Shown here piece by piece: positions 44,403 through 55,299 of a stretch of 64,000 nt of DNA (position 1 is its first letter; each line of letters opens with the position of its first letter). The notes beneath the pieces were generated by a model, which saw nothing but the letters and a program-made list of their open reading frames with translations, had not been told where the DNA came from and made no database searches. Source of the DNA: Odobenus rosmarus divergens (Eukaryota > Chordata > Mammalia > Carnivora > Odobenidae); NCBI RefSeq assembly GCF_000321225.1, contig NW_004450480.1, positions 2,428,176 through 2,492,175 of the forward strand, written 5' to 3'. Both the position numbers and the translations under genes were made by a program.

Positions 44403-46740
44403 AACAGTTCAAATTTTCTGCTATAAAAGTGTACTGCCTCTATAATTTGGAGGAAGACATTACTTTTGAAAAGATAAAAAAGATAAGACTGATCCAACTT
44501 CTACCCTCTTGAATTGGTTTTCTAACAGTTGCTAATTTGTCAGCCACATAAATGGCAACAAATCTATAAGAAATAAATAATTTTCTAAACATTTAACTAA
44601 CCTAACCTCCATGCCCTTAATAAGTTACTGTTCACTATTTTTCCTCCTCCCTAACTTCCTCTTCTCACCACCAATAAATTCTTCCCCCAGTTTCAACCCT
44701 ACCTTTCTCTTTCCAAAAATATCTCAGGGGACATCTTTAATCTGCCCCCACCCCACTCATGGTGTGAACTAAAACCTACAAATGGGTTGGGAACACAAAA
44801 CTAAATAACTTATTAAGAGTCATGACCACTGGGCTGGCCTCATTCATGGAGGTTTCGTGGACTGGCGTTTGCTAAAAAGGTTTTCCTTCTTGGTTGACTG
44901 GCCTCATAGAGCCCTGTGAATGCCAGGACTTATGATAAAGCAACGACACACTTAACTGTTACATATTAATGTTCATGATAATGCAATCTTTCATTTGGGT
45001 GATTTAAAAGTCCCTCTAGTCCGACTTACAGTTAGATATACACTGAATGCTTCATCAATCATAACCATTTTTATTCTCAATCTTGTGCAAAATACTAGAG
45101 AAGGTGAATTTCAACTACATACTGAAGAGGGCTTTCCTGTTAGCCCTCAAAAATTTCTCTCTTGCATTTACACACCGATTCCCAGAGTTCCTGCCTAAGC
45201 AATCTCTTCACCTGCACCTTTCACTACCGCAGATCTTATCTACAGAGGAAAAGGAAATCCCACGTTCATATCTCTTCTACGGGGTCAAATCTTCCTTATC
45301 TTACAGAGAGAAGAAAGCAGGTCTCAGTTATGAACTAGAGAAAATGCCCGGCAGCTCAACATTTGAAACATTTGTGAGCAAGCAGCCTGAGAGGGTCGGG
45401 ATGACTCAAACTGAACATAAAGCAGGATTTAGCAAAAACTTGCACCAAGAACCAGTGAGCCCACCCCTGTCGAGCAATAAGCAGTGATCACAGCGACCTC
45501 CCATAAATGCACTTGAAACAGAGACTACACCTCCTTTCCATTCATGTAAGGGCTTGTCATAGTTTCAGGACCAAAATCTTCCCACAACTGACCTTGGACC
45601 TATAGACCACGAGGCAAATCAAAATGGAGGCTGGGATCAAACCAGTTGCCATGCAACTTGGCTTGATCCTACCACGACTCCAATTACCCTGAGTTAGAAA
45701 CCCAAGCCCTTCTTTAGGTACCGATACAGTAGCCCCTTATGCATCCTGCACCACCCTCATGTGCAACACACAAATCAATGCAACTACAAACCCACAGAAA
45801 TGTGTCCCCAAAAATACTCAGCTTGGGGTACAGGAGAATTAAGCCTATCCCTCTAAAATTGTGGGGTTTTTTTTTTAAATAAAATCTAACATATACTCAA
45901 TATTTATATTTTGATTTTATGACCTTTCTTCACTTTTATCCTCTTAAATTCTCCCATCTTAACAATCTCCTTTTAGGCTAATAAATTTGTTTTTATTCCT
46001 AGGTCGTTTATAGGTTTATCTCTTGAAGCAAAGAAACATTGAATTATTGGAATTCAGTGTAGAGATGCTTCCAGGGTAAAGGTTCCCTGTTTATTAGCAG
46101 AAGAAATGCATTCAACTAATTTGACTTGTAAGTCTGATAAAATCTCCCTGGAAAAACTGATTCTATTATGATGAATAATCCTTTGAGGTGAAAAATGAGA
46201 AATAGACACACTGGGTTTTATTATATATTAATTCTAACAGGGTCTGAAACGAAACTTTTAGATGTTGGAAAATGGCAAACTTGCCTGCAAACTACATGCA
46301 GGAGGTAATTAAAGTAAATGAACATGAAATTAAACAGCACCCCCATAAAGTAGGATATAAAAGTAAAGATTATTAGAAAAAAAATTATCTTCCTCCTCTA
46401 TATTAATCTCATGAATTGTGCGTTTACTCTATTTCTCTTTTATTATTTGATGATGGGTTTTTAGAGCTTGGGTTTTATTAGGACTTGCTGGAGGAAGGTC
46501 TTCAGTAGTGAGCTAACTACAGGTCTGGGTATGTCACTATCTCTTAAATACTAGATGAAGCCATACAAGGTAGAGGTAGGCTCGTCAGGCTTGCTGTGTG
46601 ACACAAAACTGGAAAATTTCCTGATACCAAAATCAAGATCCTGATCAGAAAGATCCTCATCAGAAAGGAGATTTAAAGCTACAGTAGATGGGACTTTATT
46701 TATAGAGAAAAACTGTGCACCTCTCTTCAATAAACTCTAC
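44403..46740. other. Unique, mostly AT-rich sequence
   Basis: No repeat was confidently recognised. From 46180 to 46400 the texture is conserved-noncoding-like ('ggaggtaattaaagtaaatg', 'acatgaaattaaacagcacc'). Frames of 67 and 134 codons at 44995-45487 overlap in different frames and show no domain. Confidence 0.4.
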
Positions 46741-46744
46741 TATT

Positions 46745-47170
46745 CATGTAAAATTCAGGATTCCGGGACAGCTGGTATTTGTTGAATTTTGGGGGCTATC
46801 CAGAATCCATTCTTAGTTCAATTTCTCTTTGGGGAACTACCACCCTCCCTCACTGTTCCAAGCAGGGTGGGAATCCTCAAAGTCCCTTGCCCTCTCAGAG
46901 CCATCAGGTAGCTACATGATGCCAACTAGGCCCATCTGATTCATCTAAGCAGACTGATGTGAGGTCAGAAAAACATGTAGGGAGCACTGGTTTCAGCAGT
47001 GACAGTGACGAGCTGGTCCGATCATTCAAGCTGCCAGTACGCTGCAATTGTCCTGCTTCCTACCCTTTTCCAAATTCCTGTCCGTTCTGTAAGCTACTGG
47101 CTATTCCTCTAATAAAGTCTTTTAAGTAGGCCAGAGGTAATCTCTGTTGCTTGCAACCAAAGAATCAACC
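46745..47170. repeat. Probable ancient retroelement fragment
   Basis: Ends with 'tcctctaataaagtctttta', 'gtaggccagaggtaatctct' and 'gttgcttgcaaccaaagaat', the end pattern of an old eutherian repeat. The left boundary is uncertain. Confidence 0.45.
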
Positions 47171-47634
47171 AATATGATGGGAAGAGCCTGGCTTGACACT
47201 GGCTCACAGGGAGAAACGTGAGCTCACTGAACCCATGCTCGGTATAATTCACCATATGTGATACTGTACTCCTAGGCTATATATGGCTGCTCCCGAAATT
47301 CAACATAACATTCCAGCCAACAGTCATTAAAGTCATTGAAGTCCAGTGTCCAAATCTGCAGACCAGGCATCTTCTTTCCTATTTTTTGCAGCACAGTGTT
47401 AGAGATCATCAGAAAGTACCGAATGGTACAAAGAGGGGGTGAGCGGTAAGAAGTTTGCAGGATACAGAAAAATGAAGAAATCTAGCCCTATAAAAGAATT
47501 TACTGAAGGGATGTGGGTTCTTAACCTGGACGTCTGGGAAGCGGAGCAATCACTATGACGTATTCCGCAGGTATCATGGGGACAATCACATGGACTTCAC
47601 AATCAGGCAGCCCCGAGTGAAAATGCCTGTCCTT
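47171..47634. other. Unique sequence
   Basis: No repeat or gene recognised. Confidence 0.4.
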
Positions 47635-47815
47635 CCTTTTCACAGCTGACTCTGAGCAAGTTACATTATCTTTCTGGACTTGAGTTTTCTCATCTGTAAA
47701 ATGGATAGTAATCACATTTATAACTCAAACTAGTTGGCAGGAGCAAATGTGATAATAAACAGGCAATACCGAGCAGTCCTGACGCACACCAGGCCCTCAA
47801 CAAAATGGTATTGTT
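47635..47815 (+). mobile_element. MIR SINE, plus strand
   Basis: 'gactctgagcaagttacatt', 'gagttttctcatctgtaaaa', 'tggatagtaatcacatttat' and 'accaggccctcaacaaaatg' are the MIR core and tail. Confidence 0.82.
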
Positions 47816-47819
47816 ACTG

Positions 47820-48560
47820 TGCTTCGTAACATCCATGGAGCACCTACTATCTACCTGGTGTGCTCTGGAGCATACAAAAATAAGTCACTTAGGTTCTTAC
47901 CTTCAGGCAAAAATGTGCAGCTTTCCAAATCTGAAAAGAACACACTAAAATACAGAGCAGACTCGAACAAAGGTTATAATGAAATACAAACACACACTTG
48001 TGGGAGTCCAGACAAAGAAGTGAGTCACACAGGCTGGGTTAAGTTGAAAGGCTCCATAGAGGTGATATCCGAGCCAAGCCTTGAAGGATGAGTAGGATGT
48101 TAATAGGTAAGGGTGGAGGGGAAAAAAAAAAGAAGACTGGCATCCAAAGTTGAAGGAAGCAATAACATGAACGGCACAAGTTCAAGGGCAGGGCAAAAAC
48201 AAAGGGTAGAATAAGCAGTCGGTTGCCAGCTCCACAAGGTCAGGCACCACCTTGCAATCTGTCATTCCCGTGGCTATCTTTAACTCCTAGAGGAGGGCCA
48301 GTCCCACAAGAGGCCCCCGGTTACTCTGTGGAAGGCTGGGCTAGAAGACCAAAAGGCAGACAGCACTAGGCTAGGGTAGGCAGAGCCTTGAAGGCCATGC
48401 TAAGGAGCCAAGTGTTGGTTCTCCAGTTGGGAAGGCAATGATAAGGAGAACAGAAAGCAGGAGGGAGACTTTAGAGGTGAAATAAACAGGGCTTGGCACT
48501 TGGAAGAATGGGGAGGGGGGCTGCAGAAGATGGGAGAGCTCTAATGAGGCTTTAAGTCGG
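47820..48560 (-). mobile_element. Long L2 LINE fragment, minus strand, with an embedded plus piece
   Basis: Reversed L2 order: 'ggagcacctactatctacct', 'aggtgatatccgagccaagc', 'cttgaaggatgagtaggatg', 'acgggcacaag'-like text near 48170, 'gccttgaaggccatgctaag', 'gagccaagtgttggttctcc'. At about 48215-48300 a plus-orientation tail-like piece ('agctccacaaggtcaggcac') is embedded. The 90-codon frame at 47819-48091 is LINE noise. Confidence 0.7.
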
Positions 48561-48729
48561 GGAACTCATTTTTAACTGAAATGTGTCTGTCCAGAACTAT
48601 CAAGGATACTATCCACAAAGTGGATTCTGACCACAGGGAGACCTCTCTGTCTACAGTCCTGAGAATGGAACGAGCTGCCTCATGAGGGAGTGAGCATGTC
48701 TTTCAAAGCCTTCCATCGTAAACAAGAAG

Positions 48730-48940
48730 ATGCCAGGTTTCAAGCCAAACACACTTGAATGACCTTACAGAGGTTACTTCATCACCTCTTTGTGTCTTAA
48801 TTTTATTACCTATAAAATGGAGTCAACAGCAGTACATCTTCATAAGGCTGTTAGGGGACTAAAAGATCTACACAAAGGATTCAGAATGCCTCCCAGCACC
48901 TACTAAATGCTCCATAAATGGCACTGGCTATTATTCCTAT
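48730..48940 (+). mobile_element. MIR SINE, plus strand
   Basis: 'acagaggttacttcatcacc', 'tgtcttaattttattaccta', 'taaaatggagtcaacagcag', 'cataaggctgttaggggact' and 'agcacctactaaatgctcca' follow the MIR consensus. Confidence 0.82.
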
Positions 48941-49509
48941 TGTTTCTCTCTTATCTACCAAGGATGGTGAAGCCTGAGTCTCAGGGTCCAAATGACTGAG
49001 TTCCCAAGTCAATGATGCTTGTGTTGGAAGAAACATGAACCCCATGCCATCAGGTAAGAGGGGTTGACTCCAGTCAATTGCCAATTTCCTACAGAGAGAC
49101 TAGGGGGTTTGTGGGTAAACAACAAGAAGAAAAATTTACAGATAGAGGTTTGAGATGCAACAAAAACGCCTACAAATTAATTAAAGGTCTCTGTTCAAGA
49201 TGGCGTCAATCACTGTGAACTACACATTAACCAACAGACGCCAAGGGGACTGCTTTCTCATGTGGACTCAGCCTTGCAAGTGATGTTCACTAAGGGGGCA
49301 ATAAGGACAGTCCGGCTGGGGGCTCCAGATGCCAGCCCACTGGGTAGGAGAGGGGAAGGACAAGGTGAGGAAAGGGCAGCAAGGAACAATGAGGGGCACT
49401 TGCTAATATGTAGGGAAAAGGGGGAGGGATGCAGAGAAGAAATCAGCACACCAAGCTTTTTGTTGTTGCTGCTGCTGTTTCAAACAGAGGGTCTTTCAGG
49501 CCATGTTTT
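48941..49509. other. Unique sequence
   Basis: No repeat or gene recognised. The 148-codon frame that starts at 49262 continues into the SINE and is not a gene. Confidence 0.45.
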
Positions 49510-49521
49510 GCCAAAGAATTT

Positions 49522-49727
49522 TTTTTTCTTTTTAATCTTTTTTAAAAAGATATTATTTATTTATTTGACAGAGAGAGAGCAAGTGCACGAGCAGGGGGAA
49601 GGGCAGAGGGAGAAGCAGACTCACCGCGGAGCAGGGAGCCCGATACGGGGCTCGATCCCAGGACTCCGGGATCATGACCTGAGCCGAAGGCAGACGCATA
49701 ACGACTGAGCCACCCAGGCGCCCCTCA
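49522..49727 (-). mobile_element. CAN SINE, minus strand
   Basis: Complete minus-strand SINE ending 'gagccacccaggcgcccc'. Flanking duplications 'gccaaagaattt' (49510) and 'gcaaagaattt' (49728) differ by one base. Confidence 0.94.
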
Positions 49728-49739
49728 GCAAAGAATTTC

Positions 49740-50210
49740 GGTGATGGTTCATTTCTGTCACGACTCTACATGTTTGTGCTTTACACTTCTGGTTGAAGTC
49801 TGGTGAGCATTCGTACGTTCTTAAATACTGTATGCAATGTTAACTAACTTAGACTAATTTAACCCGCAATTTGGGTTGTCTTAGTAAGACTGCAACTCCA
49901 AGGACAATGAATAGTATAAGGGCACCAGCATGAGGCAAAAATAATGACAAGATGACACAAGATCTGGCCGTGACCTGCATGGGTGGTTACAAAGGATGAA
50001 AAAAAATTCTTGAAAATCAAAATGTACAATTCAGTTGATAGCCTTTATTTTCATGTTGGAAATATACGCAAGAGTGTGCCTTTTTATATCAGAACCTGAC
50101 GCCAAGGAGCTTCTCTGGGTCAACCTAAATTTGAAATTAAATCTGTCTCTCTTGGGGCAATAATGCATCATAGAGAAGGAGTGACGTAGGCAGCTCTGTA
50201 ACATTGGAGA
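49740..50210. other. Unique sequence
   Basis: No repeat or gene recognised. Confidence 0.4.
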
Positions 50211-50214
50211 TATG

Positions 50215-50425
50215 GCATCGTTTTCCATTTTCACGTGGCCACAGACCTGCCAGAGGTGGCACAGGACCCTTAAGAGGATCCATTGCAACAGGCCTCCACC
50301 TTCCTATTTATTAAACAACAGAAGGCACCGGAAGGTAGGGGCAAAACCTGCATTAGAATTTAGGCACATCAACTCTCAGGCCCATGAGCTTTCCACCATA
50401 TACCACCTGCCTTGCTCCTAAGTGC
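50215..50425 (-). mobile_element. Possible decayed MIR, minus strand
   Basis: The right part resembles the reversed MIR head: 'cctgcattagaatttaggca', 'ccatgagctttccaccatat' and 'accacctgcct'. The left part is not convincing. Confidence 0.4.
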
Positions 50426-51370
50426 AAATTGCTAATAAAGTTTGGAATTTGTTAAACCATTAATCGCATTTTCTTCTTTCGGGTGATCCTTTAAGTGAAG
50501 TAGGAGTTCCCCAGGCACATTAAGATGAAACAGAAAGAGCCCCTTGATAATACAGTTCAAGATAAGAAAGAAGGTAGAAGAGTACACAACCTATCATTTA
50601 TACCTTTTACAGTAATACAGGTCCCTTGCAAAGCTGCCCTGTAGTCAAAGTAACCACCTTACAGCACATTAAGTTTTAGACTATATTCCGTATTTAGGAA
50701 GTCTATATAAATAAAGCCACCCTTTTAAAATTATCAGAAAGTTTTCCACACAATATAAAAACACATTATTTTTAAAATCTTCATTTTCTTTAGGCTTTAG
50801 TTTCCAGTTCTGCAATCTGGAAATAAGACCAATTCTTGTACTTTCACATACTTAGGTAGGAAAACATAAAATTGAGCAGAATGGGAAAGCCCAGAGAAAA
50901 AGACTCTTCTTTCTGAGAAAGCTGGATCCAAGTGTTGTAACAACCTACATTTGCTGAGATCTGATGTAATGCTATGATTAACATGGTATTTTTTCCCCCT
51001 TAGTTACCCACATCTACATCTCCACAATAAAAGCAGCACAGGATAAGCAAGCCAGGTTATCAGGCTCTGTAGACTAAAGCTGGGTTGCTAGGAGGTAGTC
51101 TAGGATAACTGTAAAAATACTCACAGACTTCAAAATGACTATCTTTGGTGGTCTTATCTCCTGCCCAGGCAAGGGACACCAATGCTACCATCAAGGGGAC
51201 CCAGGCAGAAGATTTTCTATTGTGAACTACCTCAATTTGGATTATCCTAAGTTCAAAACAAAGCCCAACTGCACAGCGTGTAGATTATTCATCGTTTCTC
51301 AATGAGAAGGCACATAAGTTATCTGGAAATATACTTGTGGAACTGCCTTTTGCATAAGTCCTGATTATCA
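50426..51370. other. Unique sequence with a possible MIR scrap
   Basis: 'ttagtttccagttctgcaat' and 'ctggaaataagaccaattct' near 50795-50840 resemble a MIR core, but only weakly. The rest is unassigned. Confidence 0.35.
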
Positions 51371-51374
51371 GGTA

Positions 51375-51500
51375 CCATTTATTAATTCATTCATCCGTTC
51401 ACTCAATAAATATTTGCCAAATCCCTACTATACACCAGACACCGAATGCTAAGACTACAAAAGAGATATGAACCCAGCCTGCACCATGAGTATCAAAGTT
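51375..51500 (-). mobile_element. L2 LINE 3'-end fragment, minus strand
   Basis: 'attaattcattcatccgttc', 'actcaataaatatttgccaa', 'tccctactatacaccagaca' and 'ccgaatgctaagactac' are the reversed L2 tail. A G-run follows at 51502-51512. Confidence 0.75.
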
Positions 51501-51514
51501 TTGGGGGGGGGGAG

Positions 51515-52750
51515 AGAGGGGGTGAGTAGATGCCTCACACACCCAGAAATAAATAAGCAATATAATTTTTATACTCATGGTTTACTTCCAACATCAAATT
51601 TATGTAGAAAAGAAAGAGGCTGCCGTTTAAAAGAAAAAAAAAAGTCAGCGGATCAAAAGCATCATTAATCACTGTCTCTTTTAAATTAAAAGGTTCGCAA
51701 AAAGGTGGGCATGGAACCAACGTGGGAAACAAATCACTCCCCTTGCTGAGTGAGGGTCAGAGTCTAAATGGGAGAGTCCTCGGTATTTACCCAGCTCATC
51801 TCCTGCGTAATGGATTTGGAGAAGAGATTTCCGCTGGAGCTCTGCTAATTTGAGGCTTGGCTTTTGATTTTTAAAAATGACACTTGGGTGGTTACTCTAG
51901 TATTGTGACTGGTTTTTAGAAATAAACCTTCCAAGGTTTCTCTCAATAAGGTTCCCGCTTTCGTGATGTGACCTAATAAATCTTGAGCCACTGCAAAGGT
52001 GCTCAGTTAATGAGCCACAGGCCTGATTCTTTGGGTGGCCATCTGCAGAATGGCCAGCCCTTGTAAAGCAAATGTAAAGCATGCCCCAAGCACTGGAGAA
52101 ACGGCCTCTCACACAGTGGCTGGAAGGGCCAGGGAAACGCCCCGAAGAATCAGAACTATCTGGACAAGGAGCGCTCAGGGTCAGTGTCCCCTGGCCCTCT
52201 CCTCTTCACAAGGCCTCTATCCACACCTCCAGTGGTTAGAGCAGGTCAGGGAACGGGGAGATAAAGCATGGAGTTTTCTGCCATGGACACAGCACAGAAG
52301 GAGCTCAGCCTTTGACAGCCAGACTTCCTGTCCATGCAATGGCAGCCCAGAGGGATTTAAATATATTTAAAACCTAAAATAAAACAACACAACCTAGTCT
52401 ATGCAAGACCATGAAAGCTGGGAATTTCAATAGCTACTGGGAGGGTGTAACCATAGTTAGGGAACTGGGATTTTATTGTTCTATTGTTTATCACAAACTT
52501 TGCTGTCCAATTAGGCTGTGTGGCCTGTTCTGAAAAGCTCACAATCCTCTGGACTGCCTATAGCTACAGAGAACCAACTGCCCAGCCCCCCACCAACCCT
52601 CCCTCACATTGTTATTGGTTGGGAAGCTTACATTCATTTCTCCTCCATTTTCTTCTGTGTGTTTTTTTTAATATATATAAATACATCTGTGATGGAAAGA
52701 GCAAGAGGGGATAAAAACATCATCTGTACGTTTACAGTTGTGATAATGAT
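51515..52750. other. Unique sequence
   Basis: No repeat or gene recognised. Frames up to 111 codons (52035-52370) have no domain. Confidence 0.4.
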
Positions 52751-52754
52751 GGCA

Positions 52755-52900
52755 TGCACTACTGATTGAAGGCTTACCACACGCTGGCACGGTGCTAAAT
52801 GCTTCTTCTGCCTTCTCAAACTTATGCCTCTCAATTCCAGCGAAGGTACTATTCTTGTTCCCCATTTAAACGTCAAGAAAACTGAGGTCAAGGTCATCGG
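52755..52900 (-). mobile_element. MIR SINE fragment, minus strand
   Basis: 'aggcttaccacacgctggca', 'cggtgctaaatgcttcttct', 'gaaggtactattcttgttcc' and 'ccatttaaacgtcaagaaaa' follow reversed MIR order. Confidence 0.7.
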
Positions 52901-53017
52901 GATTGAAGTAGAAGAGCTGATATCTGAACTTGCCCAACAGATGCTTAAGCAGTGCTTCTTATGCTTAATACATAACGAACCACGACCACAAAGACGTTGG
53001 GGAGGAGAGGAAACACA

Positions 53018-53018
<1 letters not shown>

Positions 53019-53052
<34 letters not shown>
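53019..53052. repeat. (CA)n microsatellite
   Basis: About 16 uninterrupted CA units. It gives the CVCV and THTH runs of the overlapping 137- and 86-codon frames, which are not genes. Confidence 0.96.
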
Positions 53053-53055
<3 letters not shown>

Positions 53056-53059
53056 CAAA

Positions 53060-53570
53060 CCCCCAGCGCAGTAGACCTTGCTAGTTGTTTATACAGTCTC
53101 TAGGTGCTCTCCTCCCTCAGCACCAGAGTCCCATTTTGTTTGGGACTCCAGGGTGCTCAATCAACATATTGGCAATTTCAGGCTCTCTTGTCTCCGCAAG
53201 TAGCCCAAAAAAACCATCCTGGCCAATGAGACAGATGCCCAAAGGAAGAGCATTCCTTCTCAAGTAAGAGGGCAAATCCAGGAAGATACATTCCATTTTA
53301 TGAAGAAGCAAAATCTGAAGAGAAGCAACCTCTTTGTCCTCTCTACATTCACCTCCTTCCTGAGCCTGGAAACACACTTTTGATATCTAAAGGTACAGGA
53401 GCCATTGTGTGACCATGGGAACAAAAGTCAAATGCTAAAGATGGTGGATAAGCAGTAAGGAGCTCATTCTTGGAGGATTCCCTTGACCAGGTGCATTAAC
53501 CCTGGAAGGTCTACTCCTGGCCTTTATCAAACAGAATGACCCTGCAACCCCATTTGATTAAGCCAGATGA
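53060..53570. other. Unique sequence
   Basis: No repeat or gene recognised. Confidence 0.4.
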
Positions 53571-53573
53571 TAT

Positions 53574-53770
53574 GAACTGTGGTCCCCAGGCCAAACCTGG
53601 AGGCTGTGTGCCTAAAGTTTTATTGCAACATAGCCATGCCTGTTGAGTTAAGCATTGTTTATGGCTGCGCTCTTGCTACCACGGCAGAGTCGGGTACTTA
53701 CGATAGAGACTGTACAGCCTGCAAAAGCCTCAAAGGCTCTTTTCAATGAAAGTTTGCCAACCTCTGGATT
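53574..53770 (-). mobile_element. hAT-Charlie-type MITE, opposite orientation to 12.5 kb copy
   Basis: 'cctaaagttttattgcaaca', 'tagccatgcctgttgagtta', 'gtttatggctgcgctcttgc', 'taccacggcagagtcgggta' and 'gaaagtttgccaacctctgg' are the reverse complement of the family at 12492-12715. Confidence 0.78.
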
Positions 53771-53884
53771 AAGTCGCTGTAGTCAGGTTTCTGCTCAGTG
53801 CACCCAAATGCAATCCTAATTGAAACATAGCCAGTCATGGGAAAATTCCCAGTAAGTGAAGAATAAAAATGCTTGCTCCACCTA

Positions 53885-54085
53885 CTCAATCCATGTTCAG
53901 TACATATGTCTACTGAGTCCTACTACGTTCCAGATCCTTTGTGAAATGCTAGATCTGAAGAAGTGAATATGTTCCTGACCCTTCAAGAACTTGCAATCTT
54001 TGTAGACTGCCATATGCTTTAAGACTAGCTTCAGAAAACAGTCATTTGTAATTTTAAGTGCTAGAGGAAAATACAGGGATGCTAT
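53885..54085 (-). mobile_element. L2 LINE 3'-end fragment, minus strand
   Basis: 'ctactgagtcctactacgtt', 'ccagatcctttgtgaaatgc', 'gacccttcaagaacttgcaa' and 'aattttaagtgctagaggaa' follow the reversed L2 tail. Confidence 0.68.
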
Positions 54086-54089
54086 ATAA

Positions 54090-55040
54090 ATACACAATCA
54101 GGGAGCCTAACCTAATCTAAAAGAGAGACATCATCTCTGAAAAAGTGATAGTTACCTGTTTCTACATAAACCTTCCCCATCTACCCAGCTGCTAGCCATC
54201 CATAAGCTACTCTTTGGTGGAGACTTAGTTCATTTTCAAAGTTCCACTGCACAACTGTTTAATAACCAGCTTGAGCACACTCAGAGAAAACCCAGACTTT
54301 GGGAGCTATTTGTCTAGAACAATCTCATTCGGTGACTTTAACACTTCTATGTGATTATGAGTTCTACATCCAAAGAACGTTTTAAGGGGGGGGAAACATA
54401 GGGGTATCTATACCCAATGGATAATTTAATCCTCAATGGAATTTCTGCATTGGTGTCCCGAAGATCAAGCCATCTATGCCTACCATCTTATCATGAATGC
54501 CAAACAGTTCTGGAGACCTGCCCTGGAGTGATCTCCAGAGAGAAGAGGACATTGTACTCTGACAGGAAAGCTAAACAAAAGTGATGTTTTCCAAAACACA
54601 TCAACTCGAAGACCCACGGAGTATCGATGGTAAACTGCCAACAAATAAAATCTGTATAAAACCTGTGATTCCAGAAGGTGGACAAATGAGGATGAGAAAG
54701 GCAAGATCCATAAAATCTTGACATTAGGAACAGAAAACCACGAATGGCCTTTTAGCGAAATTAGCTCACTCCTTAAGTCCTAGCTCATTTGAAAACAGCG
54801 CCATTTAGAAGGGATCTGGACTGGATTCTCGAACGGCTTTGTCACCTGTCCCCCATTCTTCCACTGGTTTGCTGAATGCTGTACTAGAGACGCAAGGAGC
54901 TCCCTGCTGTTCTCGTCCCGAGCCTTCCACTCTGGATTTCCAAGCACAAAACTGTTCTGTTATACAGCCATCTCACTGTAATACAGCTGGGTATAGAGAA
55001 TTATGCAACTGGTAATAGATCTTGACTAGGTACAATGAAC
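54090..55040. other. Unique sequence
   Basis: No repeat or gene recognised. Confidence 0.4.
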
Positions 55041-55044
55041 AATA

Positions 55045-55295
55045 TAAAAAGTAACTGTGACATCTGAGTGCTCACTATGCACCAGGCTCTGCTCTACTGC
55101 TCTTATATTCATTATTGCATTTAATTCTCAGAGTAACCTTTTTAAACTGGGTACAATTTCCCCTATTCTACAAATGAGGAAAGAGAAGCTCAGAGAGGTG
55201 TGCACAAGATCACAGAGCAAGCAAGCTGGCGAGCTGGGATGCAAGACCCAGCTGGTCTGATTCTAGAGGCTGCTCTCCTTACCACTTACACAGGA
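55045..55295 (-). mobile_element. MIR SINE, minus strand, near full length
   Basis: 'gagtgctcactatgcaccag', 'cattattgcatttaattctc', 'cctattctacaaatgaggaa', 'agagaagctcagagaggtgt', 'agatcacagagcaagcaagc' and 'tgctctccttaccactta' form an almost complete reversed MIR. Confidence 0.85.
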
Positions 55296-55299
55296 GGAG

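Noticed and set aside
52634..53047. 137-codon minus-strand frame starting with a CVCVCV run
   Set aside because: The start lies in the (CA)n microsatellite and the rest crosses a MIR. No domain.
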